DNA from: Rhizobium sp. BK650 | GTDB lineage: Bacteria; Pseudomonadota; Alphaproteobacteria; Rhizobiales; Rhizobiaceae | Length of the DNA stretch: 64,000 bases | Direction of reading: 5' to 3' | Assembly (NCBI RefSeq): GCF_014195325.1 | Contig: NZ_JACIBK010000003.1 | Span: 62,001 to 126,000, forward strand | Program-made: the position numbers and the translations under genes | Notes under the pieces: model-generated | The model's database searches: none | Told to the model about the DNA's origin: nothing | The model's input: only the letters and a program-made list of their open reading frames with translations | Shown here: positions 35,282 to 43,631 of the stretch, piece after piece | How the letters are laid out: each line of letters starts with the position of its first letter | Numbering within the stretch: position 1 is the first letter of the stretch

Positions 35282-36004
35282 ATGACGGACTTTGTGATGC
35301 GGTGGCTCCCTTGCGCGATCGCCGGACTATTGCTCCTGGCTGCGCCGCAGGCGAATGCCGCCCCGGCCTGTGATCCCGTGCAGGCGCTTGTGGCGCAAAC
35401 CCCAGTCATCGAGCAGTCTCCCGTCCGGCTGATGAAGGCGCGGCAGCAGCAGAAAATCTCCGGCGCGCTCGATGTGGCGATCTTCGGGGATTCGCTGGCG
35501 GAGAACTGGGGGCCGGATCTCAATCGGGATTTCGGGGCCGCGACCATCGGAAACTTCGGCATCTTCGGCGACCATATCCAGGAGCTCCTCTGGCGCCTGA
35601 AGGAAATGCCGCCGGCAATTCAGCCCAAAAACATCGTCCTTATCATCGGAACCAACAACCTGTGGGACGGCTCTTTTGCCCCTTGCGGCGTTTCGCAGGG
35701 CATCGCTGCTGTCGTCGATCAGCTGAGAAGCCGTTGGAGCGACAGCAAGATCTATGTCGTGCCCATCCTGCCGCGCGGATCGGGCTTCACCTTCCGCGCC
35801 AAGGATCGCCTCGAAGCGAATGCGGGCATCGAACGGGAGCTCGCTGGAAAGTCCGGCGTGACGCTCGTCAAGATTGACGAGAATGCGTTGACATGCGGCT
35901 TTGCCAAGCAGGGATGCTCGAATTATGTCGTCGATAAACTGCATCTGGCGCCGGGTGGATACAGTATATTGAGGTCTTCGCTTGCGGAGGCCGGGCTGCG
36001 GTAG
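35282..36004 (+). CDS. SGNH/GDSL family hydrolase, periplasmic
   Basis: 240 residues with a signal peptide (WLPCAIAGLLLLAAPQANA). Block I is AIFGDSLAENW with the nucleophile Ser, block III is IGTNNLWDG, and block V DKLHLAPGG supplies Asp and His. Such enzymes deacylate polysaccharides, peptidoglycan or lipids. GAGAGG precedes the ATG at 35282. Two cysteine pairs (CDPVQ, PCGVS, TCGFAKQGCS) suggest disulfides. Confidence 0.88.
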   Translation: MTDFVMRWLPCAIAGLLLLAAPQANAAPACDPVQALVAQTPVIEQSPVRLMKARQQQKISGALDVAIFGDSLAENWGPDLNRDFGAATIGNFGIFGDHIQELLWRLKEMPPAIQPKNIVLIIGTNNLWDGSFAPCGVSQGIAAVVDQLRSRWSDSKIYVVPILPRGSGFTFRAKDRLEANAGIERELAGKSGVTLVKIDENALTCGFAKQGCSNYVVDKLHLAPGGYSILRSSLAEAGLR

Positions 36005-36230
36005 GTAGATTGGAAGACTTGTCTCCGGCTTGCTGTATTTCGGCAGCGCGGGAAGCTGGTTGCCCTTCATTTTTAGAGGTGAGATAGCGCGCCACATAGT
36101 ATAGAAATATTTATATAATCTAAAATATTGCCGGGTTGCAACAGTATTGGGTATTCGTTAACTAAGACTTTGACTTCTGGTTGTGGCTGTGGAAGAAATC
36201 CCGCGTGCGCAGATTTTTTGTGGGGTTTTA

Positions 36231-37883
36231 ATGGGAACGCTTGTAATTAGTTACACCGATGATGGCGCTTATTTGGGCCAGTTCATCAACGGAACAACAT
36301 TTACCGGGGGATCAACAAATACATCCTCCCTGTCGATCGGTTCTTTCGACACGTCGCTAGGCGTTACTCTCGGATCGGGGCCGTCGTTTGATCCATACTT
36401 ATCCGGCGATGCCACAATGTGGACCGCCTATTCCTCCGGCGTGACTTCCAATTCACCGCTGAACGCGAATGTGACCGCCCACTTTGTCAAAGTGTATGGA
36501 GGCCATGGCGATGATCACGTTGAGGTAACCGGTTCAACTTTTGCCGACATCATTACGGGTGCAGGCAATGATTACATTTCCGTCAGTGGCTCCTTTGGAA
36601 GCGCCTTCTTAAATGGCGGCGCTGGCGCCGACATAATGATTGGCGGAACGGAGATGGACGACTATTCGGTCGATGATGTTGGCGATCAGGTGATCGAACT
36701 CGGCGGCAACTTTGGTTCTCACGATAGCGTTCACACAACACTCCTGACCTATACTCTCGGGGCGAACATTGAGGACCTCGACCTGCGGAGGGGGGACTCA
36801 TCGGGTTATGGCAACGAACTCGACAACCGCATCACGGGAAGCGATGGCAATAACATCCTCAACGGCTTCGCGGGCAATAACGTGCTCGAGGGCAGAGAAG
36901 GCAACGACAAGTTCCTCGTCACAAGCGACCAATCGCGCAACGCAATCTTCGGCGGCACCGGCGACGATACGCTGGTCTACAAGCAGGGCTTGGGCGGAGG
37001 AGAGCTTCCCTGGGCATTCGACCACGGCCAGTCAGCCATATTCGATGGTGAAGACGGCAACGACTCTGCAGCACTCGACTTCTCGCTTGCGCAATCCGTG
37101 ACCGCAACGGTGAACGGCAGCACGGTCGTCTACGATATCCTCGGCGCTGACGGCTACCACTCGAAGGTCTCGCTGACGTCAGTCGAGCGCGTGACCATCG
37201 TCGGTTCGGCCGCAGCCGACACATTCTACGGCACATCGGGCAATGACTGGATCGACGCCGGCGCCGGTGCCGATACGATCCATGGCTCTGCAGGCGACGA
37301 TGGCTATGTCTTCGACAATATCGGCGACCGGGTCGTCGACGAAGCGGCCGGCGGTGGTACGGATACGATCTGGGCTTCGGTCAATGTCAATCTCAACGAC
37401 AATGCCTTCGTTGAAAATCTCCGCCTCTCCGGCAGCGCGATCAAGGGCATCGGCAACGGCCTTGCCAACATGATCACCGGCAATGCTGCGGCCAACATCA
37501 TCGCCGGCGGCGCCGGCAATGACAGCCTCTATGGCAAGGGCGGCGCCGATACGTTCCATTTCAACGAAATGGGTGCTGCCAACAAGGATTCGATCTGGGA
37601 CTTCGATGCCGACGACAAGATCTCGCTCGGCTCCGTCTTCACCGGCCTCGACAAGAACAATGACGGCATCGTCGATGACGACGCCTTTCTGGTGCTCGTC
37701 AAGAATGGTCCGAAGGTCAGCGGCGATCATGCGGTCCTGACCTACAATGCCGCGACAGGCGTGCTCTCCTACGATCACGACGGCGCCGGCAAGGATGCCG
37801 CCCAGGACATCGCCTTCGTCGGCGTCAACAAGGCCTTCTTCGACCACAGCGACATCCTGATCAACAGCTCGCTGCTGGTCTGA
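36231..37883 (+). CDS. RTX-like calcium-binding protein, probably type I secreted
   Basis: 550 residues with many glycine/aspartate nonapeptide repeats of the GGxGxDxUx type: YGGHGDDHV, GAGNDYISV, GGAGADIMIGG, GREGNDKF, GGTGDDTLVY, SGNDWIDAGAGADTI, GGAGNDSLYGKGGADTF. These form a calcium-bound parallel beta-roll outside the cell. The C-terminus, acidic and hydrophobic without a signal peptide at the start (FFDHSDILINSSLLV), fits a type I secretion signal. The first 200 codons are AT-richer than the last 250, suggesting a mosaic origin. No ABC/HlyD genes are adjacent. Confidence 0.85.
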   Translation: MGTLVISYTDDGAYLGQFINGTTFTGGSTNTSSLSIGSFDTSLGVTLGSGPSFDPYLSGDATMWTAYSSGVTSNSPLNANVTAHFVKVYGGHGDDHVEVTGSTFADIITGAGNDYISVSGSFGSAFLNGGAGADIMIGGTEMDDYSVDDVGDQVIELGGNFGSHDSVHTTLLTYTLGANIEDLDLRRGDSSGYGNELDNRITGSDGNNILNGFAGNNVLEGREGNDKFLVTSDQSRNAIFGGTGDDTLVYKQGLGGGELPWAFDHGQSAIFDGEDGNDSAALDFSLAQSVTATVNGSTVVYDILGADGYHSKVSLTSVERVTIVGSAAADTFYGTSGNDWIDAGAGADTIHGSAGDDGYVFDNIGDRVVDEAAGGGTDTIWASVNVNLNDNAFVENLRLSGSAIKGIGNGLANMITGNAAANIIAGGAGNDSLYGKGGADTFHFNEMGAANKDSIWDFDADDKISLGSVFTGLDKNNDGIVDDDAFLVLVKNGPKVSGDHAVLTYNAATGVLSYDHDGAGKDAAQDIAFVGVNKAFFDHSDILINSSLLV

Positions 37884-37906
37884 GTAACGCAGGGACTGCA
37901 TTTGAA

Positions 37907-37932
37907 ACGGCCGGCTCTCGCCGGCCGTTTTT
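37907..37932 (+). terminator. Intrinsic terminator after the RTX-like gene
   Basis: A perfect 9-bp stem ACGGCCGGC/GCCGGCCGT with a TCTC loop followed by TTTTT, 24 bases beyond the stop codon. Confidence 0.9.
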
Positions 37933-38024
37933 GTCATCGAGCCGTGCGATCGCCGAACCTCTGCGTGTGGCGGCATGGCTTTTGCAAGGTTACCGATATT
38001 TCAGTTCATCGGGAACCAGGCGTC

Positions 38025-38288
38025 ATGAAATGGGACACTTCGGCATCGTTCGATCCTGTCATCCTCCTCTTCGACGACGGGGACAAGCGTGTGGTTGTCC
38101 GAACGGTCGGAGAAGCAGCCAACGCGCTGATGAAGGATTTTCCGTCTGACGACGGAGAGGAATTCCTGTCTGCCGTCAAGGCCTGCCTGGACGTGATGAC
38201 CGGCAAAGCCGAACCTGACCAGCTCAGGGCGGCGATCATCCGGGCCGCAGATGAAGCCGGCGTTACCGCGCTTGTAGTTCTTCATTGA
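38025..38288 (+). CDS. DUF982 family protein
   Basis: 87 residues: VILLFDDGDKRVVVRTVGEAANALMKDFP followed by FLSAVKACLDVMTGKAEPDQLRAAI, the usual strand-helix plan of DUF982, a small family expanded in Rhizobiaceae and of unknown function. The start at 38025 was chosen by domain length. Confidence 0.8.
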   Translation: MKWDTSASFDPVILLFDDGDKRVVVRTVGEAANALMKDFPSDDGEEFLSAVKACLDVMTGKAEPDQLRAAIIRAADEAGVTALVVLH

Positions 38289-38555
38289 CCTGCAGGAGCG
38301 CTCCGGCGATTGGCACGTCAGTGGCGATGAGCGGAGTGGACCCTCCCGCCGTGCTCGGCCCTGACGAGGTGGTGGGAGGCCCGTCAGCATGAGGAATCGT
38401 GCCTCAACCTGCCGCAAAAGGGCGAGGGGCGGGTATTTAACCTTACCGGTTCACCTTGATTGGACTTTCTCCCGGCCTCGCGGCTCTGCGCGATTTACGT
38501 GCAATTTTCAACTTGATACCGCTGCCCATCGGTTGAGGTTTCCGGGGCAGGTGGA

Positions 38556-38888
38556 ATGGGTATTGAGCAGTTATTTGAAGAAACGGAGCAAGTTTACGAC
38601 ATAGACGAGTTGATACAGGCCATTGCTGCAGACGGGCGCGAGCTTTCCGGTCCTGCCATCTCCAAGGACAAGACCGTTCAAGGAAACGATTTTTCTTGGG
38701 CGCTCGGACGTCGGAAAGGCGATGGTTGGTCCGCGAGAGATGAGATCCGTCCACCGCCGGCTTCCCGTCCGAAGGCTGGTCTGCAGCCGATCGTCCGCCG
38801 GCACTCTGTCATGCCAGTTGCTTTGCATGCGGTAGCGGCTTTCATTGCAAAGCTCTTCGGCAGGAAAGTTCTCGCCGGCAGATGGTGA
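38556..38888 (+). CDS. Uncharacterised small protein, paralogue 2 (pairs with 31125-31451)
   Basis: 110 residues. MGIEQLFEETEQVYDIDELI, ELSGPAISKDKTVQG and LQPIVRRHSVMPVALHAVAAF align with the gene at 31125. Both share an upstream block containing GCGATTTACGTG and TTGATACCGCTGCC about 60-30 bases before the start. Codons are typical of the genome. The C-terminal segment is hydrophobic and may associate with the membrane. No family is recognised. Confidence 0.65.
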   Translation: MGIEQLFEETEQVYDIDELIQAIAADGRELSGPAISKDKTVQGNDFSWALGRRKGDGWSARDEIRPPPASRPKAGLQPIVRRHSVMPVALHAVAAFIAKLFGRKVLAGRW

Positions 38889-38995
38889 TCGGGAGCCCTA
38901 AATCTGTCGTCTCATGTTGATGTCGCTGGCGACCTGATAGATGCCGAAGCGCAGCTCGCCCACTGATCCCTCACACGAAAGGATTGTGAAGCCTC

Positions 38996-39128
38996 GGACT
39001 TTAGTCCGATTACATATCGCAGTCCGTGCGCTACTTTCTGTCGAGCTGTCCGTTCAGAGTCAGCGTGGAATAGGTGTTCAGAGTCGACATAAAAAGGGCG
39101 TCCCTCCCTGACCGGGGGACGTCCTTTT
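38996..39128 (+). ncRNA. Candidate small RNA module B ending in an intrinsic terminator
   Basis: It starts with the same GGACTTTAGTCCGATT palindrome as 21844 and shares CTAxTTTCTxTxGAGCTG and CAGAGTCAGC in the same order and spacing. A long hairpin AAAAGGGCGTCCC / GGGGACGTCCTTTT (39092-39128) with a CCTCCC-containing loop closes it. It lies between paralogue 2 and the phage block; the rest of 38889-39210 shows nothing else. Confidence 0.35.
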
Positions 39129-39210
39129 ACTTTGAAATGAAGATTCCGCCGCTCCTCGCCGAGTAGAGCAGTTATCTTACGATTCCCCTTTTAAGTCAGG
39201 AGAATCTCCG

Positions 39211-40857
39211 CTAGGCCGCCAGTTGCCAGGCCAGTCGCGGATTACCAATCTTGCGAATGACCGGTGCCCCGATCTTGGCGACTCCGGTCCCGCCGGTATT
39301 GCACAGATGCCGCAAAATGAGCAGGTTATCGAGGCGGATGTTCGTCATCGTCAGTCCCGTCGGCAGCCAGAGTTTCGAACCGCAGATGAGGGAACGTCCG
39401 CGGGCGCCGATGTAGTTGCCCGTCGTCCAGCCGCCGCCGGTGACTGTTACCGTGTTGCCGATCTGGACCGGGCCACGGATGGAGCTGTCGAGGTAGTCCC
39501 AGCCGGCCCAGTCGTTCAGCTCGACCGGGATCTGGATTTCGAGCCAGTCGCCGGCGATGAGCCCGAGGCTTGTGAGGCTGAGAGCGGAGGGCAGGCCGTA
39601 GGTCACGGTGTGGACGGCCAGCGCGTCATCGACCGGCGTGATGGTGATGACCTGCTTTTCGTTTCCGGCCGCCACCGCTTCCTTGCTGCCGACATAGGTC
39701 GAGGTGCCGGTTCCGCGAACCAGGCGCATGCCGGTGGCGACGTCGCCGGTGACGTTGGTCTTGGTGCCGGTCATGCCGGGCGTGCCCTTCTGCGGAAAGA
39801 GGTTGTAGGCGGCGAGAGGATCGAGCGAGCGTGTTTCTCCCGGCGATACCATGGCACGAAGGACCGGCAGGAGAATATCGGATCGTTTGGCCATCAGGTC
39901 GGGCTTGGGGTGAAGACCGTCGACGAACATGGCCGACGAGATGCCCGAGGCCGGGCCGTCGAGCGCGAGGGTGTTGCAGAGAACGACACCGTTGCGCCCC
40001 GCCTGCGCCAGTATCCAGGTATTGATACCGTTGAGAATGCCTGGCCAGGCGGGATCGTCGGTGCCGGGCTGGTCGTCGAGTGTGTTGGTCCAGCTCAGCG
40101 TCTGCAGGATCACGTAAATGCCGGCATCGACGATGCGTTGCACCTGGGTGTCGAGATCCGCAACGATCTCAGCAAGCGTCCTGCCTCGGACGATATCGTT
40201 ATAGCCGATGTCGATATAGACGATGTCGGGTTTCTGGCCGAGAGCATAGGCAGTGCGGGCCAGCGTGCCGGGGAACTGCGCTTCCATCCCGGGAACGGGG
40301 AAGAGGCAGTCGCCGGATTTTCCGCCCATGGCGCCCGAGAAGGCGGCAAAGGAACTCGGCGCGAAGAAGGGGTGGCTGAGTTCTGCGAACATGTCGAGGT
40401 TGAAGCGGCCATCGGCTGCCTTGATCCATGAGAGGACCGTTCGGCCGTTTTCATAAAAGCCGGTATGGCCGCTCGTCGCCGCCTGCCCGGCGGTATAGGT
40501 TTGCGCGGCGCCGAGGCCGATGAAGCTGTGGCCAAGGCCCATGATCTTTGCGCCGGCCGGCAGCGGCAGGGCCGGCAGCGGTACGACGACGGCTGCGCCC
40601 TTCACGGGAACGACCGGCGCGTTGCCATAGAGGCTGCGCCCATCCGATATCCTGACAGCGCCGAGCACGGGCAGGCCGTTATGGACGGTTTCGCCATTGC
40701 TGAGGATTTCGACACCCAGGACAGGCCAGTTATGGGCAAAGAGGGTGGCGTCGCCCACATCGCGGATGCCGATGACCGGGCGGTTGTTGAACATGCGCGT
40801 GCCGTCGGGGACGATCACCACACCCTGGACGGGCTGCATATTGTAGAGTTTCGCCAT
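39211..40857 (-). CDS. Phage tail/receptor protein with SGNH hydrolase domain
   Basis: 548 residues. The first 90 residues hold about five repeats of a NxPVxG...DG unit (QPVQGVV, NRPVIGI, NWPVLGV, GLPVLGA, NAPVVPV). A catalytic SGNH domain follows: GLGHSFIGLG (block I Ser), VYIDIGYNDIV (block III GYND) and DGLHPKPDL (block V Asp/His). The remaining about 200 residues are beta-rich, as in tail fibres that bind surface glycans. It would deacylate host surface polysaccharide. GAGGAA is 9 bases before the ATG at 40857; an in-frame ATG at 40911 is possible. A chromosomal-type palindromic repeat (40908-40953) stands just upstream. Confidence 0.75.
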   Translation of the reverse strand: MAKLYNMQPVQGVVIVPDGTRMFNNRPVIGIRDVGDATLFAHNWPVLGVEILSNGETVHNGLPVLGAVRISDGRSLYGNAPVVPVKGAAVVVPLPALPLPAGAKIMGLGHSFIGLGAAQTYTAGQAATSGHTGFYENGRTVLSWIKAADGRFNLDMFAELSHPFFAPSSFAAFSGAMGGKSGDCLFPVPGMEAQFPGTLARTAYALGQKPDIVYIDIGYNDIVRGRTLAEIVADLDTQVQRIVDAGIYVILQTLSWTNTLDDQPGTDDPAWPGILNGINTWILAQAGRNGVVLCNTLALDGPASGISSAMFVDGLHPKPDLMAKRSDILLPVLRAMVSPGETRSLDPLAAYNLFPQKGTPGMTGTKTNVTGDVATGMRLVRGTGTSTYVGSKEAVAAGNEKQVITITPVDDALAVHTVTYGLPSALSLTSLGLIAGDWLEIQIPVELNDWAGWDYLDSSIRGPVQIGNTVTVTGGGWTTGNYIGARGRSLICGSKLWLPTGLTMTNIRLDNLLILRHLCNTGGTGVAKIGAPVIRKIGNPRLAWQLAA

Positions 40858-40907
40858 CGGCACGTCTTCCTCGCTGAACCGGGAAAAGAGCGGCCGAAGC
40901 CGCTGCA

Positions 40908-40953
40908 GCATCGGTTCGAAAATCGGAATCGATTTCGGAATCCTGATGCGTCG
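40908..40953. repeat. Palindromic GCATCGG-type repeat inside the phage block
   Basis: GCATCGGTTCGAAAATCGG followed by an AATCGATT centre and CCTGATGCG; the same family as 9473-9518 and the tandem copies at 63165-63334. Its presence between two phage genes suggests that host-type repeat DNA has invaded the block. The region 40858-41026 contains no other gene. Confidence 0.5.
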
Positions 40954-41026
40954 AGTAGAAAGCTGGAGCGTTTTTGTGCGCGCGAATGGACGAACGACGC
41001 TCCAGAGTTGGCCTGTGACCAGGGTG

Positions 41027-41359
41027 TCAGTCGCCAGGATGGGAGGGGTTCTGCAGTTCCGGCGGCAGCCAGTCCGGGGCGGGGCCGCCGAGCGCTTCCT
41101 GCACGCCGTTGCCTTTCGTCTCGGAGGGCATGGCAGGCTCGGAATACGTGGGGAGCTTTGCGGGCTTTGCGGCAGGTCTTTTGTCTGCCGGGTCCGCTTC
41201 GCCCTTGCCGGTCGCCTTGTCGCCCTGCCTTGCCAGCCGCACCCATGTCGGGCGGCGCTTCTCGTCCTTCCAGAGCGCGTCCGGCAGGCTGAAGTGCTCG
41301 CCGGGATCGCGTCTGGCGCCGCCGAAATAGCCGGATGCGGTTGCCACGACATCAACCAT
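41027..41359 (-). CDS. Small phage structural-module protein
   Basis: 110 residues: MVDVVATASGYFGGARRDPGEHFSLP resembles the short 'GYYG/GYFG...GD.F' proteins that follow cement or capsid genes in podovirus modules; the rest is Pro/Lys-rich and probably disordered. Function unknown. Its start overlaps the cement gene stop by 8 bases. Confidence 0.6.
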   Translation of the reverse strand: MVDVVATASGYFGGARRDPGEHFSLPDALWKDEKRRPTWVRLARQGDKATGKGEADPADKRPAAKPAKLPTYSEPAMPSETKGNGVQEALGGPAPDWLPPELQNPSHPGD

Positions 41360-41762
41360 TCGAGGGAACCCCTGACGTGACGCCGGCGGTGATCCTGCCC
41401 GTGGTCGGGGCAGTACCCGTCACCGTGTAGAGCAGGCGCAGGTAGAGCTCGTCCGTGCCGCGCGGAATATGGCTCGGCGGGATGATCTTGCCGGCCTTGA
41501 GATCGGCGAGATTGAGCGTGGTGGTGATGACCGCCTTCGGCGAGGGGAAGGCCTCGTTGTCGTCGGTCTGGATGGTCACAGCGAGCGAGGTGAGGTTGTT
41601 GAAGCTTTCCACCACCTGCATGAGGAAGGGGATCGGTTCGCCCTTGCCGATATCGCGGGTGAGGCCGGCCTTGATCGGACCGAGATGGATGACATTGGTG
41701 CTGGGGCCGGTTGCGGTGATAGCCTGCGCGTCCGAAAGCAGCGTCTGCCGGTCGAAAATCAT
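41352..41762 (-). CDS. Bbp16-like capsid cement protein
   Basis: 136 residues: MIFDRQTLLSDAQAITATGPSTNVIHLG, DIGKGEPIPFLMQV, VTIQTDDNEAFPSP and PRGTDELYLRLLYTVTGTAP. This is the pattern of Bbp16-family cement proteins that decorate and stabilise the capsid of Bordetella phage BPP-1 and relatives. It lies directly downstream of the major capsid gene, as expected. The identification is by remembered family pattern. Confidence 0.75.
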   Translation of the reverse strand: MIFDRQTLLSDAQAITATGPSTNVIHLGPIKAGLTRDIGKGEPIPFLMQVVESFNNLTSLAVTIQTDDNEAFPSPKAVITTTLNLADLKAGKIIPPSHIPRGTDELYLRLLYTVTGTAPTTGRITAGVTSGVPSNG

Positions 41763-41867
41763 GAGAGTGCCTTTCGTTAGATTGGGGAAGGCTCGCCGCT
41801 CAAGGCGGCGGGCTTATTCAAGGGAGGGTCGCCCGCCGCTTTCGGCGGCGGGACTGGGGGGAGACGA

Positions 41868-42902
41868 TCAGACGAGCGCCGGAACGGCGGCTTCGGTGTT
41901 GAGGATGGCGTCCGTCTCGCGGATCGGGATGCCGCGATAGAACTTCACCTCCTGGCCTTCGACGAACTGCGTGGTCAGGTGCACGGTGTTCTGCCGGTCG
42001 GAGGTCAGCGCGCGGTCAGACGACTGCACGTCGAGCACTTCGAGAACATCCTTGTTCATGTAGATGGCGATGCGGCTCGCCTTGGCGTTCAGGCGGCGCG
42101 ACTGCAGGCGATAGTAGCCCTTGCGCAAGAGCGACCAGAGATCGACGGTGCCCGCCATCATGTCCGACACATCGATATTGGCGACGCGGGCATTGTAGCG
42201 CCAGTCCTTGACGGCCGCGCCGATATGCCAGGTATAGAGCGTTTCCTTGGCATAGTAGGGGTCGCCGTTGGCATCGAGCACGCGCTGCTCGCCCTTGTCG
42301 TCGATCTTCACGCCCGCTTTCGTACCCTTGGGGTAGAGAAGGTGGGTGGCGTGGTCGCCCCAGGTGACGAACCAGATCGAGGTATTGTCGGCTCCCGTGC
42401 CGCCGCCGTTGACCACCTGGTTGGCGATGTTCGGCTGCGCCGGGTTCGGCAGGTTCGGATTATAGGCGGAGTAGCGGGCGGACAGGCCCTTGAACTTCTC
42501 CGGCGTCGTTGCCGTATCGTGGTAGAAGAGGCCGGACGCCATTTCCTGGCTCAGCGACTCGATGAAGGGCATGGTGTCGACGAGGCGGGCCTTGGCTTTG
42601 TCGGGTGCCAGATCGAGCAGGCGCATGTCGATTTCGGAGCGGGCATGCACGAAGCCGGTCGTGTCGTCCACCTGCTGCATGGTGGCCTTCGACTGCTTGA
42701 TGCCCTGGTAGAGCCGGCCCCAGGAGACCGAGGGCAGGCCGGTGCGGACCATATGGCAGTGCACGGCATCCATGTTGCATTCGACGGCCATCGCGTCGTC
42801 GAGGATCGGGTTCTGCTGGGAGAGAAGCTCGATGACGGCGCCTTCGGCAGAGCCTTTGTATGCGTCAACGAGGTTGGGGTAGTAGCTGCCAATGGTGGCC
42901 AT
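41868..42902 (-). CDS. Phage major capsid protein
   Basis: 344 residues: ATIGSYYPNLVDAYKGSAEGAVIELLSQQNPI at the start, TGFVHARSEIDMRLLDLAPD, FYHDTATTPEKFKGLSARY and GQEVKFYRGIPIRETDAIL near the end. Such proteins are HK97-fold coat subunits of podoviruses of the BPP-1 type. Location after the scaffold gene and before the cement gene agrees. The intergenic part 41763-41867 contains a GC-rich inverted repeat (GCCGCTTTCGGCGGC). Confidence 0.82.
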   Translation of the reverse strand: MATIGSYYPNLVDAYKGSAEGAVIELLSQQNPILDDAMAVECNMDAVHCHMVRTGLPSVSWGRLYQGIKQSKATMQQVDDTTGFVHARSEIDMRLLDLAPDKAKARLVDTMPFIESLSQEMASGLFYHDTATTPEKFKGLSARYSAYNPNLPNPAQPNIANQVVNGGGTGADNTSIWFVTWGDHATHLLYPKGTKAGVKIDDKGEQRVLDANGDPYYAKETLYTWHIGAAVKDWRYNARVANIDVSDMMAGTVDLWSLLRKGYYRLQSRRLNAKASRIAIYMNKDVLEVLDVQSSDRALTSDRQNTVHLTTQFVEGQEVKFYRGIPIRETDAILNTEAAVPALV

Positions 42903-42908
42903 GTTTTA

Positions 42909-43631
42909 TCAGCCCTTCGGTGCGTCTTTGGGAAACATCAGGTGCGCGGTTTCGGCTTTCCTGCCGTTTCCGCCCGCGCCGCCATTCGGTGGGTTGTCCT
43001 CCTGGATCATCGATCCGACCTTTGCGAAAATTCTGATCATCTCGGGGTGGTTGCCGCCGCCGCTGCTATTCAGGTACTCGCGCAGTTCAGGCGTGCCCAA
43101 GCGGGAGAGCGCGCGCTGGGCCGAGCCCACGGTGCCTGCCCATTTCGCCCCGCCGATCTCGCGGTCCCTGCGCGCCTCGTCGGCCCAGCCCTGCACGCGG
43201 CCGGCCCAGGCTTCGGAAGCCGCCTTGCCGCGGCGGCCCTGGATCTCGATGAAGCGGTCGGCCAGCTGCTGAGCCTGACGGTTGGTGAGGCCGAGATTGT
43301 GGAAGTCAGGACCGAGCGCATTGATCAATTCCTGATCGAGCTCGACGCCTTCGGGCATGGTGAGGGCGTAGCGGCCGTCGTCGGGCACGCGGTCATCAGG
43401 ATCGTCGTTCCCAGAGCCGTTGTTCCCAGCATCATCGTTTGCGGTGTCGTCGGCCTTGCCGGCGTCCGCAGCGCCGTTTCCATGCGTGTCACCATCCGGT
43501 GATCCTGCTTCGTCGGGAAAGAGAATGCTCTCCGGCGAAGCGCTTTCGCCGGTATCACCGCCACCCCTGCCTGGCCCTTCAGCGCCCATCGCAAGGGCGG
43601 GCTGCCCGATCCTGCTAAGCATCGATGTCAT
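42909..43631 (-). CDS. Phage capsid scaffolding-like protein
   Basis: 240 residues. The N-terminus is low-complexity and acidic (SDDPDD/NDDAGNNGSGND-type, about 30-80); the C-terminal half has charged helices (LTNRQAQQLADRFIEIQGRRG, WAGTVGSAQRALSRLGTPELREYL). Size, composition and position immediately before the capsid gene fit a scaffolding protein. The start at 43631 overlaps the end of the previous gene by 17 bases. Confidence 0.65.
   Translation of the reverse strand: MTSMLSRIGQPALAMGAEGPGRGGGDTGESASPESILFPDEAGSPDGDTHGNGAADAGKADDTANDDAGNNGSGNDDPDDRVPDDGRYALTMPEGVELDQELINALGPDFHNLGLTNRQAQQLADRFIEIQGRRGKAASEAWAGRVQGWADEARRDREIGGAKWAGTVGSAQRALSRLGTPELREYLNSSGGGNHPEMIRIFAKVGSMIQEDNPPNGGAGGNGRKAETAHLMFPKDAPKG

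Noticed and set aside
31125..38888. The interval between the two paralogues as an integrated mobile element
   Set aside because: The paralogues are diverged, there is no integrase or transposase, and most genes inside have normal base composition; only the paralogy itself is reported.
39223..40431. Long plus-strand frame in the phage region
   Set aside because: Mirror of the SGNH protein; its Gly/Asp/Val-rich translation is typical of antisense reading.
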